Positions 38,057 to 45,167 of a stretch of 64,000 bases of DNA are shown here, piece by piece. The notes under the pieces were generated by a model, which was not told where the DNA came from, did no database searches, and saw only the letters and a program-made list of their open reading frames with translations. Source of the stretch: UBA2705 sp963977105 (lineage in GTDB: Bacteria; Pseudomonadota; Alphaproteobacteria; Micavibrionales; Micavibrionaceae). Where the stretch lies: positions 103,988-167,987 of the forward strand of contig CAXBNI010000005.1 in assembly GCA_963977105.1 (NCBI GenBank), written 5' to 3'. A program made the position numbers and the translations under genes. Position 1 is the first letter of the stretch. Every line of letters starts with the position of its first letter.

Positions 38057-38096
38057 GTCCCACTGTCCCGCCCCTTAAGGCGGGGGACAGTGGGAC
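38057..38096. repeat. Large GC-rich inverted repeat
   Basis: GTCCCACTGTCCC (38057-38069) pairs perfectly with GGGACAGTGGGAC (38084-38096), with further GC pairing inside and TTAA at the tip. It stands between the Toprim/ATPase gene and the small membrane-protein gene and lacks a T-run. It may be an element replication origin, an operator or an RNA-stabilising structure; the sequence alone does not decide. Confidence 0.7.
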
Positions 38097-38102
38097 AGTT
38101 GC

Positions 38103-39635
38103 CTATTTAAGGAGTTCTTCGCTTTGCGCACGGTTCTTCCAACGACCTACTGTTGATTTACCGATGCCTAGCTCTTCAGCAATATCGCGCAAGGAAATAC
38201 CGTCTTTCATCATTTCAACGGCTTGCCTATAAACCACATCACCTTGCTGCCATTCCCATTTTAAAAGGTCGCCATCATCGCAAAGGCTTGCCTCAAGGTC
38301 TTGCGCGGCCTCACCGCTTAAATGTCGAGCCTTGGTGTATTGCACGACAATTTTAGTGCCGCCTTCACCTTGAACAAAGTCTTCAGGCCGCTTGAGTCTA
38401 ATGACCGCATCCATGACATCCTCTTTTTTATGAGAGCCGCGCTGCTTACCTTCCTTATTGGCGTGATGGACAAAGACGATTGAGCGGCCTTTTTTACGGT
38501 GCTGAATAGCCCATGCTTGAATAGGAGCCCAAGACTCTGCTTCATTTTCATTTCCGCTACGGTCAAAAGTCGAAATATTATCTATAAAGATAACCTTCGG
38601 ATTAACCGCTTCGACAAGCTCGTTAATTTGATCTCGCCCCTGCTCGGTGCCAAGGTCTGGAGTATAGTCATTTTCCTGACAATCTGGCGTATAGAGAGTT
38701 AACGGTGCTTTTGTCTCCTTACCACCCGACAACGAGTATAGTCTTTCTTGTATAGCTGTAGCCTGCATTTCACCGTCCAAATAAAGAACGGCTGCGGGGG
38801 CTTCGGCGCTATAGCTGAGAAACTCGCTACCGTTTGCTATAGCTAAAGCACAAGACAAAGAAAAGAATGTCTTCCCTATACCACGATCAGCAAAGATCAT
38901 ATTGATTGACCCCTCTGGCATCCATGGCGCTAAAATCATATGCCTTTTCGCAAGCTTCAGGTTTTTGAAGTCATTTAAAGCGATAAGTTTATGTTTGTGC
39001 GGTGTAACAATGAATTTCCATGTTGCAGGAATCTCTTTTTTATTATCACAAACATAGGACTCAAAGGATTCTTGTATAGAAGGTTTTGCTGCACAATTTT
39101 CTAAACTGTCTAATTCGTTCCAATCAGACAAAATAGGAATTGTTTTTAGAAAATCGCAAACATCGCCCTTCTCAATATCCGATAAATGGACGAGGTTGAC
39201 TCGTGGTGGACTCTTAAATGTTTTAAGCTTGCCGTATAGCCCTTGTGCGTAATTAAGCCCTGCTGAATCATTGTCAGGCAAAATATAGACATGAACAGCC
39301 CCTTCAATAACAGACCAATCCGCTTTGCTACCTTGACCACAACCGCCGAGGCTAGTTATGGCTTGATAACCAAGGCCATGCAGCGCATAAGCACATTTTT
39401 CTCCCTCCACAATATAGATAGGTTTTGTTAAATCCGTCACGCTATCTAAGCCATATATACGGTAGCAAGCGGGCATGTTATCAGGCATTCCAGATTGACC
39501 ATTTTCATTAAAGTGAGGTATAGTCTGTTTACGAGATTTTGAGCCGCTAAGTTCAGTTTCGTTTTCAAGACGGATAACGTGTCCTACCACGTGTCCGTCT
39601 TTTGTTTTATACGCCCATTTTTTTACTTCACGCAT
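38103..39635 (-). CDS. Toprim/RepA-like ATPase replication protein
   Basis: 510-residue primase-helicase-type protein. A Toprim domain at about 70-140 shows E78 in VEGEK and the DND metal site at 121-123. It is followed by a RecA-like ATPase of the RepA/AAA_25 group with Walker A ADRGIGKT (249-256), LYLDGEM (284-290) and Walker B VIFIDN (348-353). A helix-turn-helix closes it (about 480-503, with SLRDIAEELGIGKSTVGRW). It would unwind DNA and may support primer synthesis with the CHC2 protein whose gene overlaps it by 8 bp. Together the two rebuild a phage-type primase in two pieces. Confidence 0.85.
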   Translation of the reverse strand: MREVKKWAYKTKDGHVVGHVIRLENETELSGSKSRKQTIPHFNENGQSGMPDNMPACYRIYGLDSVTDLTKPIYIVEGEKCAYALHGLGYQAITSLGGCGQGSKADWSVIEGAVHVYILPDNDSAGLNYAQGLYGKLKTFKSPPRVNLVHLSDIEKGDVCDFLKTIPILSDWNELDSLENCAAKPSIQESFESYVCDNKKEIPATWKFIVTPHKHKLIALNDFKNLKLAKRHMILAPWMPEGSINMIFADRGIGKTFFSLSCALAIANGSEFLSYSAEAPAAVLYLDGEMQATAIQERLYSLSGGKETKAPLTLYTPDCQENDYTPDLGTEQGRDQINELVEAVNPKVIFIDNISTFDRSGNENEAESWAPIQAWAIQHRKKGRSIVFVHHANKEGKQRGSHKKEDVMDAVIRLKRPEDFVQGEGGTKIVVQYTKARHLSGEAAQDLEASLCDDGDLLKWEWQQGDVVYRQAVEMMKDGISLRDIAEELGIGKSTVGRWKNRAQSEELLK

Positions 39636-39936
39636 TGACTGACCCTCCCAAAGTTTTAAGAACTTCTGAGAACGGTAAACCGCTTTTTTGCATCATAAAA
39701 TCAAGAATATCGCCGCCACCTGCGCCGCACGAAAAGCACTTATAAGCACCAGTGACCTTATTAACCACCAAAGACCCTGCACGCTTATCATCATGGAACG
39801 GACATAGGCCGCTCCATGCATGCCAACCGCCGCCTGTGTGCTTGCCAAAATCACCTTCTAAATACGTGCTATAGAATAATTCAGGCGGTACGGCCTTCTT
39901 AACTACGGTTGCTGTAAAATATTTAATATGAACCAT
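39628..39936 (-). CDS. CHC2 zinc-finger (DnaG-type) primase domain protein
   Basis: 102 residues forming only the DNA-binding zinc ribbon of a bacterial primase: C45, H48, C67 and C70 in GLCPFHDD and KCFSCGAGGG, followed by the conserved DILDFMM helix. The catalytic Toprim half is encoded by the next gene, which begins 8 bp before this stop. The upstream AlpA-like gene overlaps its start by one base. The three genes therefore form a coupled replication cassette. Confidence 0.85.
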   Translation of the reverse strand: MVHIKYFTATVVKKAVPPELFYSTYLEGDFGKHTGGGWHAWSGLCPFHDDKRAGSLVVNKVTGAYKCFSCGAGGGDILDFMMQKSGLPFSEVLKTLGGSVNA

Positions 39937-40124
39937 TACGCTATACCTCCCTGTAAACGAGAGTCTATAAAGCTTTTGACATCTTCTTCGCGATAGCGAA
40001 CTAAGCGCCCCGATTTCACGTATGGTAAGTTATAGCGCTTTGTTGCACGCCAAACGGCTAAAGTCCCAACAGATACACCAAGTATCTTTGAAACGTCTTC
40101 TTTTGTTAATAGTATTGAGTTCAT
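39936..40124 (-). CDS. AlpA/excisionase-like helix-turn-helix protein
   Basis: 62 residues from ATG 40124, which has a strong GGGAGG ribosome site 6 nt away. An upstream in-frame extension to 40184 has none. It is a MerR-like winged helix-turn-helix: LTKEDVSKILGVSVGTLAVWR (6-26), then LPYVKSGRLVRYREEDVKSFI. Such proteins act as excisionases or regulators of P4-type integrases. Its stop overlaps the CHC2 start, so it may also control the replication genes. Confidence 0.85.
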   Translation of the reverse strand: MNSILLTKEDVSKILGVSVGTLAVWRATKRYNLPYVKSGRLVRYREEDVKSFIDSRLQGGIA

Positions 40125-40251
40125 AATGAACCTCCCAAAATTAAATTTAAGACAACAAGCACAATGCTCGTTGCTCTCCATCAATCTTGAATCAGTTTCA
40201 TTGCTTCAGATAGTTACAAAAAAGTTTTTGTTTTTGAGAAGAAAAACGTAA

Positions 40252-40971
40252 CTAGGTAGAGCCTAAGAAAACAAAGGGTTCCTTCATAGAGTAGCAATCT
40301 ATCGCAGCGTCCATAACAGGTCCTAAGTTCTCTGGTTTTGGAAGGCTATATCTCTTATTTTTATATTTAAAATCCGTGGCGGCGATGCAAGCATGCAGCA
40401 TTTTCTCATATTTACCTCCACGTGTTTTAGTGGCGACCTCGCCTAATTGATCTAATAGCCGCGCAAGCTCTTCAGCTAAAGCCGCTCTCATATCATTATC
40501 TGTAAACGGTCTTCTTTGACCTTTTATTTTTTCTTTAGTAATGGCGCATGCCTCTAACATTGCCTCCACACAAACGCCAGTATCCCACAATAAGTCTCGC
40601 TCTATATCTGGATGCTCTTCTCGAACATTACGCCAAAGATCAAACCTCGTCATTTCATGGATACCACCGTCTTGATTTATCAGTTTGCCCAACCGCTTCA
40701 ATGCGCCTTCCAGTTTCTTGATGTCTTCAGCCTTATCACTACTTGTAAATGTATTTTCATACTCGTAGACGCGGTGACGCGCCAATGTGAGCATATAAAG
40801 CAAAGTATCATCAAATGTTGCTGTCGTTGGTCGACCTAAAATAGACTCTATTTCATTCTTAAGTTTTTGAAACTCACCCTCACTTGGCTCAAACGCTTTT
40901 AAAGATTCTTTGTAAGAGATGAATGAACCGTCTGGCTGCATTTGGTCCCATTTAATCCCATTGCTATTCAT
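40252..40971 (-). CDS. Hypothetical element protein, 239 aa
   Basis: 239 mostly helical, charged residues without a signal or membrane segment. No family recognised. A central stretch (about 60-100) has heptad-like spacing, and an Arg/Lys-rich motif GQRRPFTDNDMRAALAEELA lies near 155-175. Its ATG overlaps the integrase stop (ATGA), so it is made together with the integrase. It may be a recombination accessory factor, but that is position-based guesswork. Confidence 0.7.
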   Translation of the reverse strand: MNSNGIKWDQMQPDGSFISYKESLKAFEPSEGEFQKLKNEIESILGRPTTATFDDTLLYMLTLARHRVYEYENTFTSSDKAEDIKKLEGALKRLGKLINQDGGIHEMTRFDLWRNVREEHPDIERDLLWDTGVCVEAMLEACAITKEKIKGQRRPFTDNDMRAALAEELARLLDQLGEVATKTRGGKYEKMLHACIAATDFKYKNKRYSLPKPENLGPVMDAAIDCYSMKEPFVFLGST

Positions 40972-42302
40972 TTCCCCTCCTCCATAAGCCGTATCATCAC
41001 ATCCGTTGCCTTCTCCATTGAAGCCTTAACTGGATCGTTACTAAGGCGCGCATAAATTTGAGTTGAATCCATGGATTTATGCCCCAATGATTTCCCTATA
41101 ATCTGCAAGCTTGCGCCCTCTATAGCCTGATAACTGCCAAAAGTGCGCCTAATATCATGAATACGAATATCTGACAGCCCTATAGGTAACTCTATATTGA
41201 GACGCTCAGCTTCAGATCTAATTGTCTTATATAATTTCAAGGTTTCGTAACCGTAATTATCGGCTGCTGCTAGCGCTTTATCAACCGTTTCAATGAGAGC
41301 GGCAAGCGTAGGGTTCTTTTGCCAAATTTCTATTGTCGCGCGTTGTCTGATACGATCCCATGCCTTTTTAGGATCGTTATAGTGGCCTGCTTTACTCGTC
41401 GCACTTGGAAAGACCCAAGGGTTACTGTGAGATGCTTTTAACAGTTGCTCTAAAATTTCTTCTGCTTTTTTAGTCAGAGGGATGATGACAGGCTCGCCGC
41501 TCTTGGTTTCAGGTATCCGCCATGTTTTGTTGTGCCAATCAATTTGCTCCCACCGCATTTGCAAGACATTCATTTTACGCGCACCAGTAAACAAGGCGAT
41601 ATAGAAAAAGTCTCGCGCAGTTTTATTACTTTCAGCTTCAAGAGCTCTAAAAAATGCAGGCATTTCATCGTGACGTACATAGCGGTCTCGACTCTTTTCC
41701 TTATATTTCTTAATACCCTGTGTCGGGTTTGTTCCATCCCAGCCCCACTCTATAGCTTTGTTGTACATAGAGCGTATACGTTCCAGAATACGGTTAGCTT
41801 GGTAAAGGCCATTTTTTTCATGCAGGCTAATATGCAAGCTCGAAATTTCATATTTGCTGATATCTGATATTTTACGGTTAAACCACTGAGATAAGAATTT
41901 GTTGATCTCTCTCTCATCATATTTCCATGATTTTTTTTCAACCTTGCTATAGCGCTCCATGTATAGAGCGAACAAATCTTTTAAAGTAATCTCTTGCCGT
42001 ATCTTATTTTTTTCAACATTGGGGTTTGTACCGCCTGCTAGCGCTCCCTTGGCTTTTAAAGCCTCCTTACGTGCATTCTCTATACTCATATCAGGGAATG
42101 TACCTAAAGAGACGCGTACAGGCCTCCCTTGGTGTTTTTGATAAAGCTGAAAGGTCTTCTGACCATTCGGAGTCACGCGGATAATCAGTCCTCTTTCTTT
42201 TTCATCTTTAAATGAAAAGCGCTTACCCTTTGGAGGCAAAGGCAAGGCTTCTAAAGTCTTCTTTGTAAAATTGACTTTTTCGTTCGGTTTCAAATTGTTC
42301 AT
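40968..42302 (-). CDS. Tyrosine integrase, P4/DUF4102 type
   Basis: 444 residues. The N-terminal DUF4102 arm-binding domain (about 10-95, with RGLIIRVTPNG and VSLGTFPDMSIENAR) and a SAM-like core-binding domain (about 105-200) precede the catalytic domain. Catalytic residues are R242 in FTGARKMNVL, H382 and R385 in IHDIRRTFG, H408 in LGHKS and the nucleophile Y417 in TQIYARL. I start it at 42302 because that ATG overlaps the upstream stop (ATGA); the open frame extends further but without support. It should catalyse insertion at the tRNA-fMet anticodon loop. Confidence 0.93.
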   Translation of the reverse strand: MNNLKPNEKVNFTKKTLEALPLPPKGKRFSFKDEKERGLIIRVTPNGQKTFQLYQKHQGRPVRVSLGTFPDMSIENARKEALKAKGALAGGTNPNVEKNKIRQEITLKDLFALYMERYSKVEKKSWKYDEREINKFLSQWFNRKISDISKYEISSLHISLHEKNGLYQANRILERIRSMYNKAIEWGWDGTNPTQGIKKYKEKSRDRYVRHDEMPAFFRALEAESNKTARDFFYIALFTGARKMNVLQMRWEQIDWHNKTWRIPETKSGEPVIIPLTKKAEEILEQLLKASHSNPWVFPSATSKAGHYNDPKKAWDRIRQRATIEIWQKNPTLAALIETVDKALAAADNYGYETLKLYKTIRSEAERLNIELPIGLSDIRIHDIRRTFGSYQAIEGASLQIIGKSLGHKSMDSTQIYARLSNDPVKASMEKATDVMIRLMEEGK

Positions 42303-42907
42303 ATTTTTTCTGTAAGGTTTTTGGTTGTTGTTATGCTCCATTCGCACAAGCTCTTCTGCATAAGCAAATATGAACACCATGATTCATTCATTTGCTTGCG
42401 ATAGGGCATATTACCGTATGGTTGCTCGTCACAAACTTGATGCATTATGTTCTCGATGGATTCCTTCGGAACTTCACCAGCTTCTAGATAGTCACATTTA
42501 TAGTGAAGCACTTCATTTCTTAGAGTGTATAGCGATGAGAAGTTGGAAAAGATTGAGTTTTCCTCGTCCCACTTATTAGTGGAACCCTCCATGTTCTTAA
42601 TACGATTCCATTTCTGACGAATTTTTTTGAATTTTTTTATAGACGATATATCGCACGCAGCATCAATTTCTTCATATTCTGCTTCTCTGAATGCTTTTTC
42701 TGTCTGGAGGCCTTGAAGTTTCTCGTTAAGCGCCCCTTCAGTGTAGGCAACACAGTTTGTGATTACTGCTATATTGTAGATACGAATATCCCTATCATCG
42801 TTGCAATTAGCTATAAAGTGAGTGAACAGCTCAAATGACCGTGTGAAGTTATCTGATAACGGTCTCATTGTTTGAACTGCTGATCGTTTCTTGTTTGGGG
42901 CTACCAT
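42299..42907 (-). CDS. HEPN-motif protein, putative RNase or toxin
   Basis: Up to 202 helical residues; an ATG at 42868 (codon 14) is an alternative start. The sequence LRNEVLH (129-135) is an RX4H motif, R130 and H135, in the setting usual for HEPN RNases and the MAE_28990/RiboL-PSP-type HEPN proteins. The N-terminal helices (about 20-65) fit a four-helix bundle. Its stop overlaps the integrase start, so it is the first gene of the integration operon. The first start lies within the second TGGGGCTACC arm-like motif. It may be a defence or stability toxin; no antitoxin is obvious. Confidence 0.65.
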   Translation of the reverse strand: MVAPNKKRSAVQTMRPLSDNFTRSFELFTHFIANCNDDRDIRIYNIAVITNCVAYTEGALNEKLQGLQTEKAFREAEYEEIDAACDISSIKKFKKIRQKWNRIKNMEGSTNKWDEENSIFSNFSSLYTLRNEVLHYKCDYLEAGEVPKESIENIMHQVCDEQPYGNMPYRKQMNESWCSYLLMQKSLCEWSITTTKNLTEKI

Positions 42908-42916
42908 GGGGCTACC
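42896..42916 (+). repeat. Paired TGGGGCTACC motifs, right end of element
   Basis: Copies at 42896-42905 and 42907-42916 with the same 11-bp pitch and orientation as those at 34145. The pair covers the first start codon of the HEPN-motif gene, so integrase binding here could repress the integration operon. Confidence 0.7.
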
Positions 42917-43397
42917 TTTTAGCGTAAAAATGATGAATTATTGTTAATGCTGATTACACTAGCAACAGCTAAAGACTCAGTCAATACAATAGTTTATTAC
43001 ACATGCGTAAAACTGGTTAAACGTAGCAATCAGTTCCTCATAACCTGAAGGTCGTCAGTTCAAATCTGGCCCCCGCAACCAATAAATACAAAGGCTTAGC
43101 ATTATGTGCTAAGCCTTTTGTTTTGTCTCCAGAGGTCAACGCACGCCCTCTTTTTTTAGACAAGGCCTGCGGCTAGTCTGATATACACATTACGGCATCG
43201 TGCGCAGCGTCAGTGCTGTGCTGCGCGTGTGATAAATTATTATCTAATGCTTTATTTGGCCTTATGCGATATAACGTTACATATGGAGTCTTATCTGGTG
43301 ATCAAGATGTCATCTAATTTCTATGTTGCGACAGAACACAACATCGATTCTATATAAAAATTATAATTTAACCGATATTACCAATGAGGATTTGAGC
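42908..43397. other. Right element end and intergenic region
   Basis: 490 bp without a gene. It holds the attR repeat (43037-43125) with a copy of the tRNA terminator, about 120 bp of AT-rich element sequence before it, and chromosomal sequence after it. A 7-bp hairpin GCGCAGC/GCTGCGC (43202-43226) without a T-run lies upstream of the GcrA-like gene. I see nothing else that I can assign. Confidence 0.8.
43037..43125 (+). repeat. attR of integrated element
   Basis: The second copy of the 89-bp repeat. It carries the tRNA-fMet sequence from the anticodon loop to CCA plus the terminator, but the preceding 5' half of the tRNA is absent, so it is not a tRNA gene. It represents the original chromosomal 3' end displaced by insertion. 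Confidence 0.93.
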
Positions 43398-43571
43398 ATG
43401 AGCGACATTACCATGATAAAACTAGAAAGCGGCATGTGCCGCTGGCCTATTGGCAACCCAAAAGATGATGATTTTCATTTTTGTGGCGAGCCGAGCGTGC
43501 CTACTGAGTCCTATTGTCAAGCACACATGGATCAAGCGCGCGCGCCAACCCGCAAGCCTAAAACGTCTTAA
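43398..43571 (+). CDS. Mini GcrA-like zinc-domain protein
   Basis: 57 residues from ATG 43398, which has GAGG about 9 nt upstream; the open frame extends back to 43323 without a ribosome site. The core CRWPIGNP...DFHFCGEPS...SYCQAH is the C-terminal signature of alphaproteobacterial GcrA, with probable zinc ligands C14, C29, C40 and H43. In Caulobacter that domain binds σ70 while an N-terminal domain binds DNA. Here the DNA-binding part is missing entirely. It may be a stand-alone σ-interacting regulator or the remnant of a full gcrA. Confidence 0.75.
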   Translation: MSDITMIKLESGMCRWPIGNPKDDDFHFCGEPSVPTESYCQAHMDQARAPTRKPKTS

Positions 43572-43578
43572 ATTTTAG

Positions 43579-43611
43579 AAAGGAGCGCGTCGCTAAGTTA
43601 TGCGCTCTTTA
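43579..43611 (+). terminator. Terminator after the GcrA-like gene
   Basis: AAAGGAGCGC and GCGCTCTTT form a stem of about nine pairs with a 13-nt loop, followed by a short T/A tract. Confidence 0.65.
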
Positions 43612-43627
43612 AAAATTATATGATGTG

Positions 43628-43675
43628 CGGCGTTATCAAGCATTGACAATTGACAATGTTTAACATATAACGCCG
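43628..43675 (+). promoter_or_regulatory. Promoter bracketed by a perfect inverted repeat
   Basis: TTGACA (43643-43648), 17-nt spacer, TATAAC (43666-43671): a near-consensus σ70-type promoter for the helicase gene, with a leader of about 145 nt. CGGCGTTAT (43628-43636) and ATAACGCCG (43667-43675) form a perfect 9-bp inverted repeat placed around the promoter and over the -10, as an operator would be. A second TTGACA overlaps at 43650. Confidence 0.6.
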
Positions 43676-43784
43676 ACATAAACTCTTGTGATGGCGCGAG
43701 ATGGTGATCACTTAACCCCCCATCGAATCCCCAGAAGTTCAACAAAATTACTCTGCCCCCTTCGCGCGGTATGCAGCGAAACGC

Positions 43785-43808
43785 CCGACCCTATTATACA
43801 GTGGTCGG
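43785..43808 (+). promoter_or_regulatory. Hairpin in helicase leader before ribosome site
   Basis: CCGACC and GGTCGG form a 6-bp stem with a 12-nt loop. It ends just before AAGGAAA, the ribosome site of the helicase gene, and could modulate initiation. Confidence 0.4.
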
Positions 43809-43822
43809 CATAAGGAAATACT

Positions 43823-45085
43823 ATGAACACAACTAATTTTCACGACCTTGGTCTTATCGAGCCGCTAACGCGTGTCCTTGACGAAAACCATTACATAACG
43901 CCAACACCAATCCAGCAGAGCGCTATCCCTACATTATTGGAAAAGCGAGACCTATTGGGCGTAGCGCAAACTGGAACAGGTAAAACGGCGGCGTTTTCTT
44001 TGCCCGTTTTACAACATTTGTTCACAACGCAACATACCTTTAAGCCGCGTACGGCGCGTGCATTAGTGCTTGCACCGACCCGAGAACTTGCAATTCAGAT
44101 TGCTGATAACTGCTTAATATACAGCAAGTATCTTTCATTAAGCCAAACTACTATTTATGGCGGCGTGAACCAGAAACGACAAGTAAAGATGATGTCTAAA
44201 GGCGTTGATTTACTGATCGCAACCCCTGGCCGCCTGCTTGATTTAATGCAGCAAGGCCACGTTGACCTTGGTTCCGTATCGCATTTAATTCTAGATGAAG
44301 CCGACCGCATGTTGGATATGGGTTTCATTCACGACATTAAAAAGATTATCGCTAAAATTCCAAAACAAAGACAGACGCTACTCTTTTCCGCGACGATGCC
44401 GGGCTCTATTAGCAAATTGGCAAATAGCCTGCTCAACAACCCTAAAACCGTTGAAGTCACGCCAGAAGTTGTCACTGTCGAGAAGATAAAACAAAGCCTG
44501 TATAGAGTGGCGAAACAAGATAAACGCGCATTGCTTGTGACGTTGCTTGATAACGAAGCCATTTCGAAAGGCATTATCTTTAGCAGAACAAAGCATGGCG
44601 CCAACCGCATTGTCAAAGAACTGGACAGCGCAGGCATTACTTCTGCTGCGATCCACGGTAATAAATCACAATCTGCGCGTCAGAAGGCTTTAGCCGCGTT
44701 TAAAGATGGTGAGATTAGAGTGCTCGTCGCGACTGACATTGCCGCCCGCGGCATTGATGTCGATAACATTACTCACGTCATCAATTATGACCTCCCTGCC
44801 GAAGCAGAAAGCTATGTGCACCGCATTGGCCGTACCGCACGTGCCGGCACCCAAGGCACAGCGCTGTCATTCTGTGATGAAACAGAAGGTAAAGTGTTAA
44901 AAGCCATAGAAAGACTTATCAAATTTGAGATAGAAACTGTGGAAACGCCTGAACTGAAAAGAATAGCAAACAAGGGCCCCGCACCAAAAGACCGTAACGT
45001 GACGAGCCATAAAAGAAATAGCAACATGCCTAAAAACTATCAAACCCCTAAAAACTTTAGGCGCCCAACGAAGGGCTGCAAATAA
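43823..45085 (+). CDS. DEAD-box RNA helicase, RhlE-like
   Basis: 420-residue ATP-dependent RNA helicase. Motifs in order: Q-motif TPTPIQQSAIP (near 27-37), motif I AQTGTGKT (near 50-57), PTRELA, TPGR, DEAD in LDEADRML, SAT, then in the second domain RGID and HRIGRTARAG. The short basic tail (KRNSNMPKNYQTPKNFRRP) is typical of RhlE-type proteins acting in ribosome assembly or cold adaptation. It sits about 700 bp beyond the integrated element and has its own promoter and structured leader. A second DEAD-box gene starts at 62418. Confidence 0.92.
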   Translation: MNTTNFHDLGLIEPLTRVLDENHYITPTPIQQSAIPTLLEKRDLLGVAQTGTGKTAAFSLPVLQHLFTTQHTFKPRTARALVLAPTRELAIQIADNCLIYSKYLSLSQTTIYGGVNQKRQVKMMSKGVDLLIATPGRLLDLMQQGHVDLGSVSHLILDEADRMLDMGFIHDIKKIIAKIPKQRQTLLFSATMPGSISKLANSLLNNPKTVEVTPEVVTVEKIKQSLYRVAKQDKRALLVTLLDNEAISKGIIFSRTKHGANRIVKELDSAGITSAAIHGNKSQSARQKALAAFKDGEIRVLVATDIAARGIDVDNITHVINYDLPAEAESYVHRIGRTARAGTQGTALSFCDETEGKVLKAIERLIKFEIETVETPELKRIANKGPAPKDRNVTSHKRNSNMPKNYQTPKNFRRPTKGCK

Positions 45086-45130
45086 TTTTATTTGTTATCT
45101 GCGGTTACAATCGCACAGCCAATAAAAACG

Positions 45131-45161
45131 AAGGCTTAGCACAACATGCTAAGCCTTTTTC
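45131..45161. terminator. Bidirectional terminator, third copy of the tRNA hairpin
   Basis: AAGGCTTAGCA and TGCTAAGCCTT with a CAACA loop, followed by TTTTCTTT, and TTTTTA on the other strand. The stem is identical to the tRNA-fMet terminator, and the flanking CCAATAAA also matches. It ends the helicase and the convergent RTX gene. Confidence 0.88.
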
Positions 45162-45167
45162 TTTACG

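Noticed and set aside
38103..39936. Frameshifted single primase gene
   Set aside because: The CHC2 and Toprim/ATPase frames overlap by 8 bp with a plausible start for the second. Separate CHC2 and Toprim/helicase genes are common in satellites, so two genes are more likely than a broken one.
43037..43125. Second tRNA-fMet gene
   Set aside because: Only the sequence from the anticodon loop to the 3' end is present; the 5' half, D-arm and acceptor partner are missing. It is attR.
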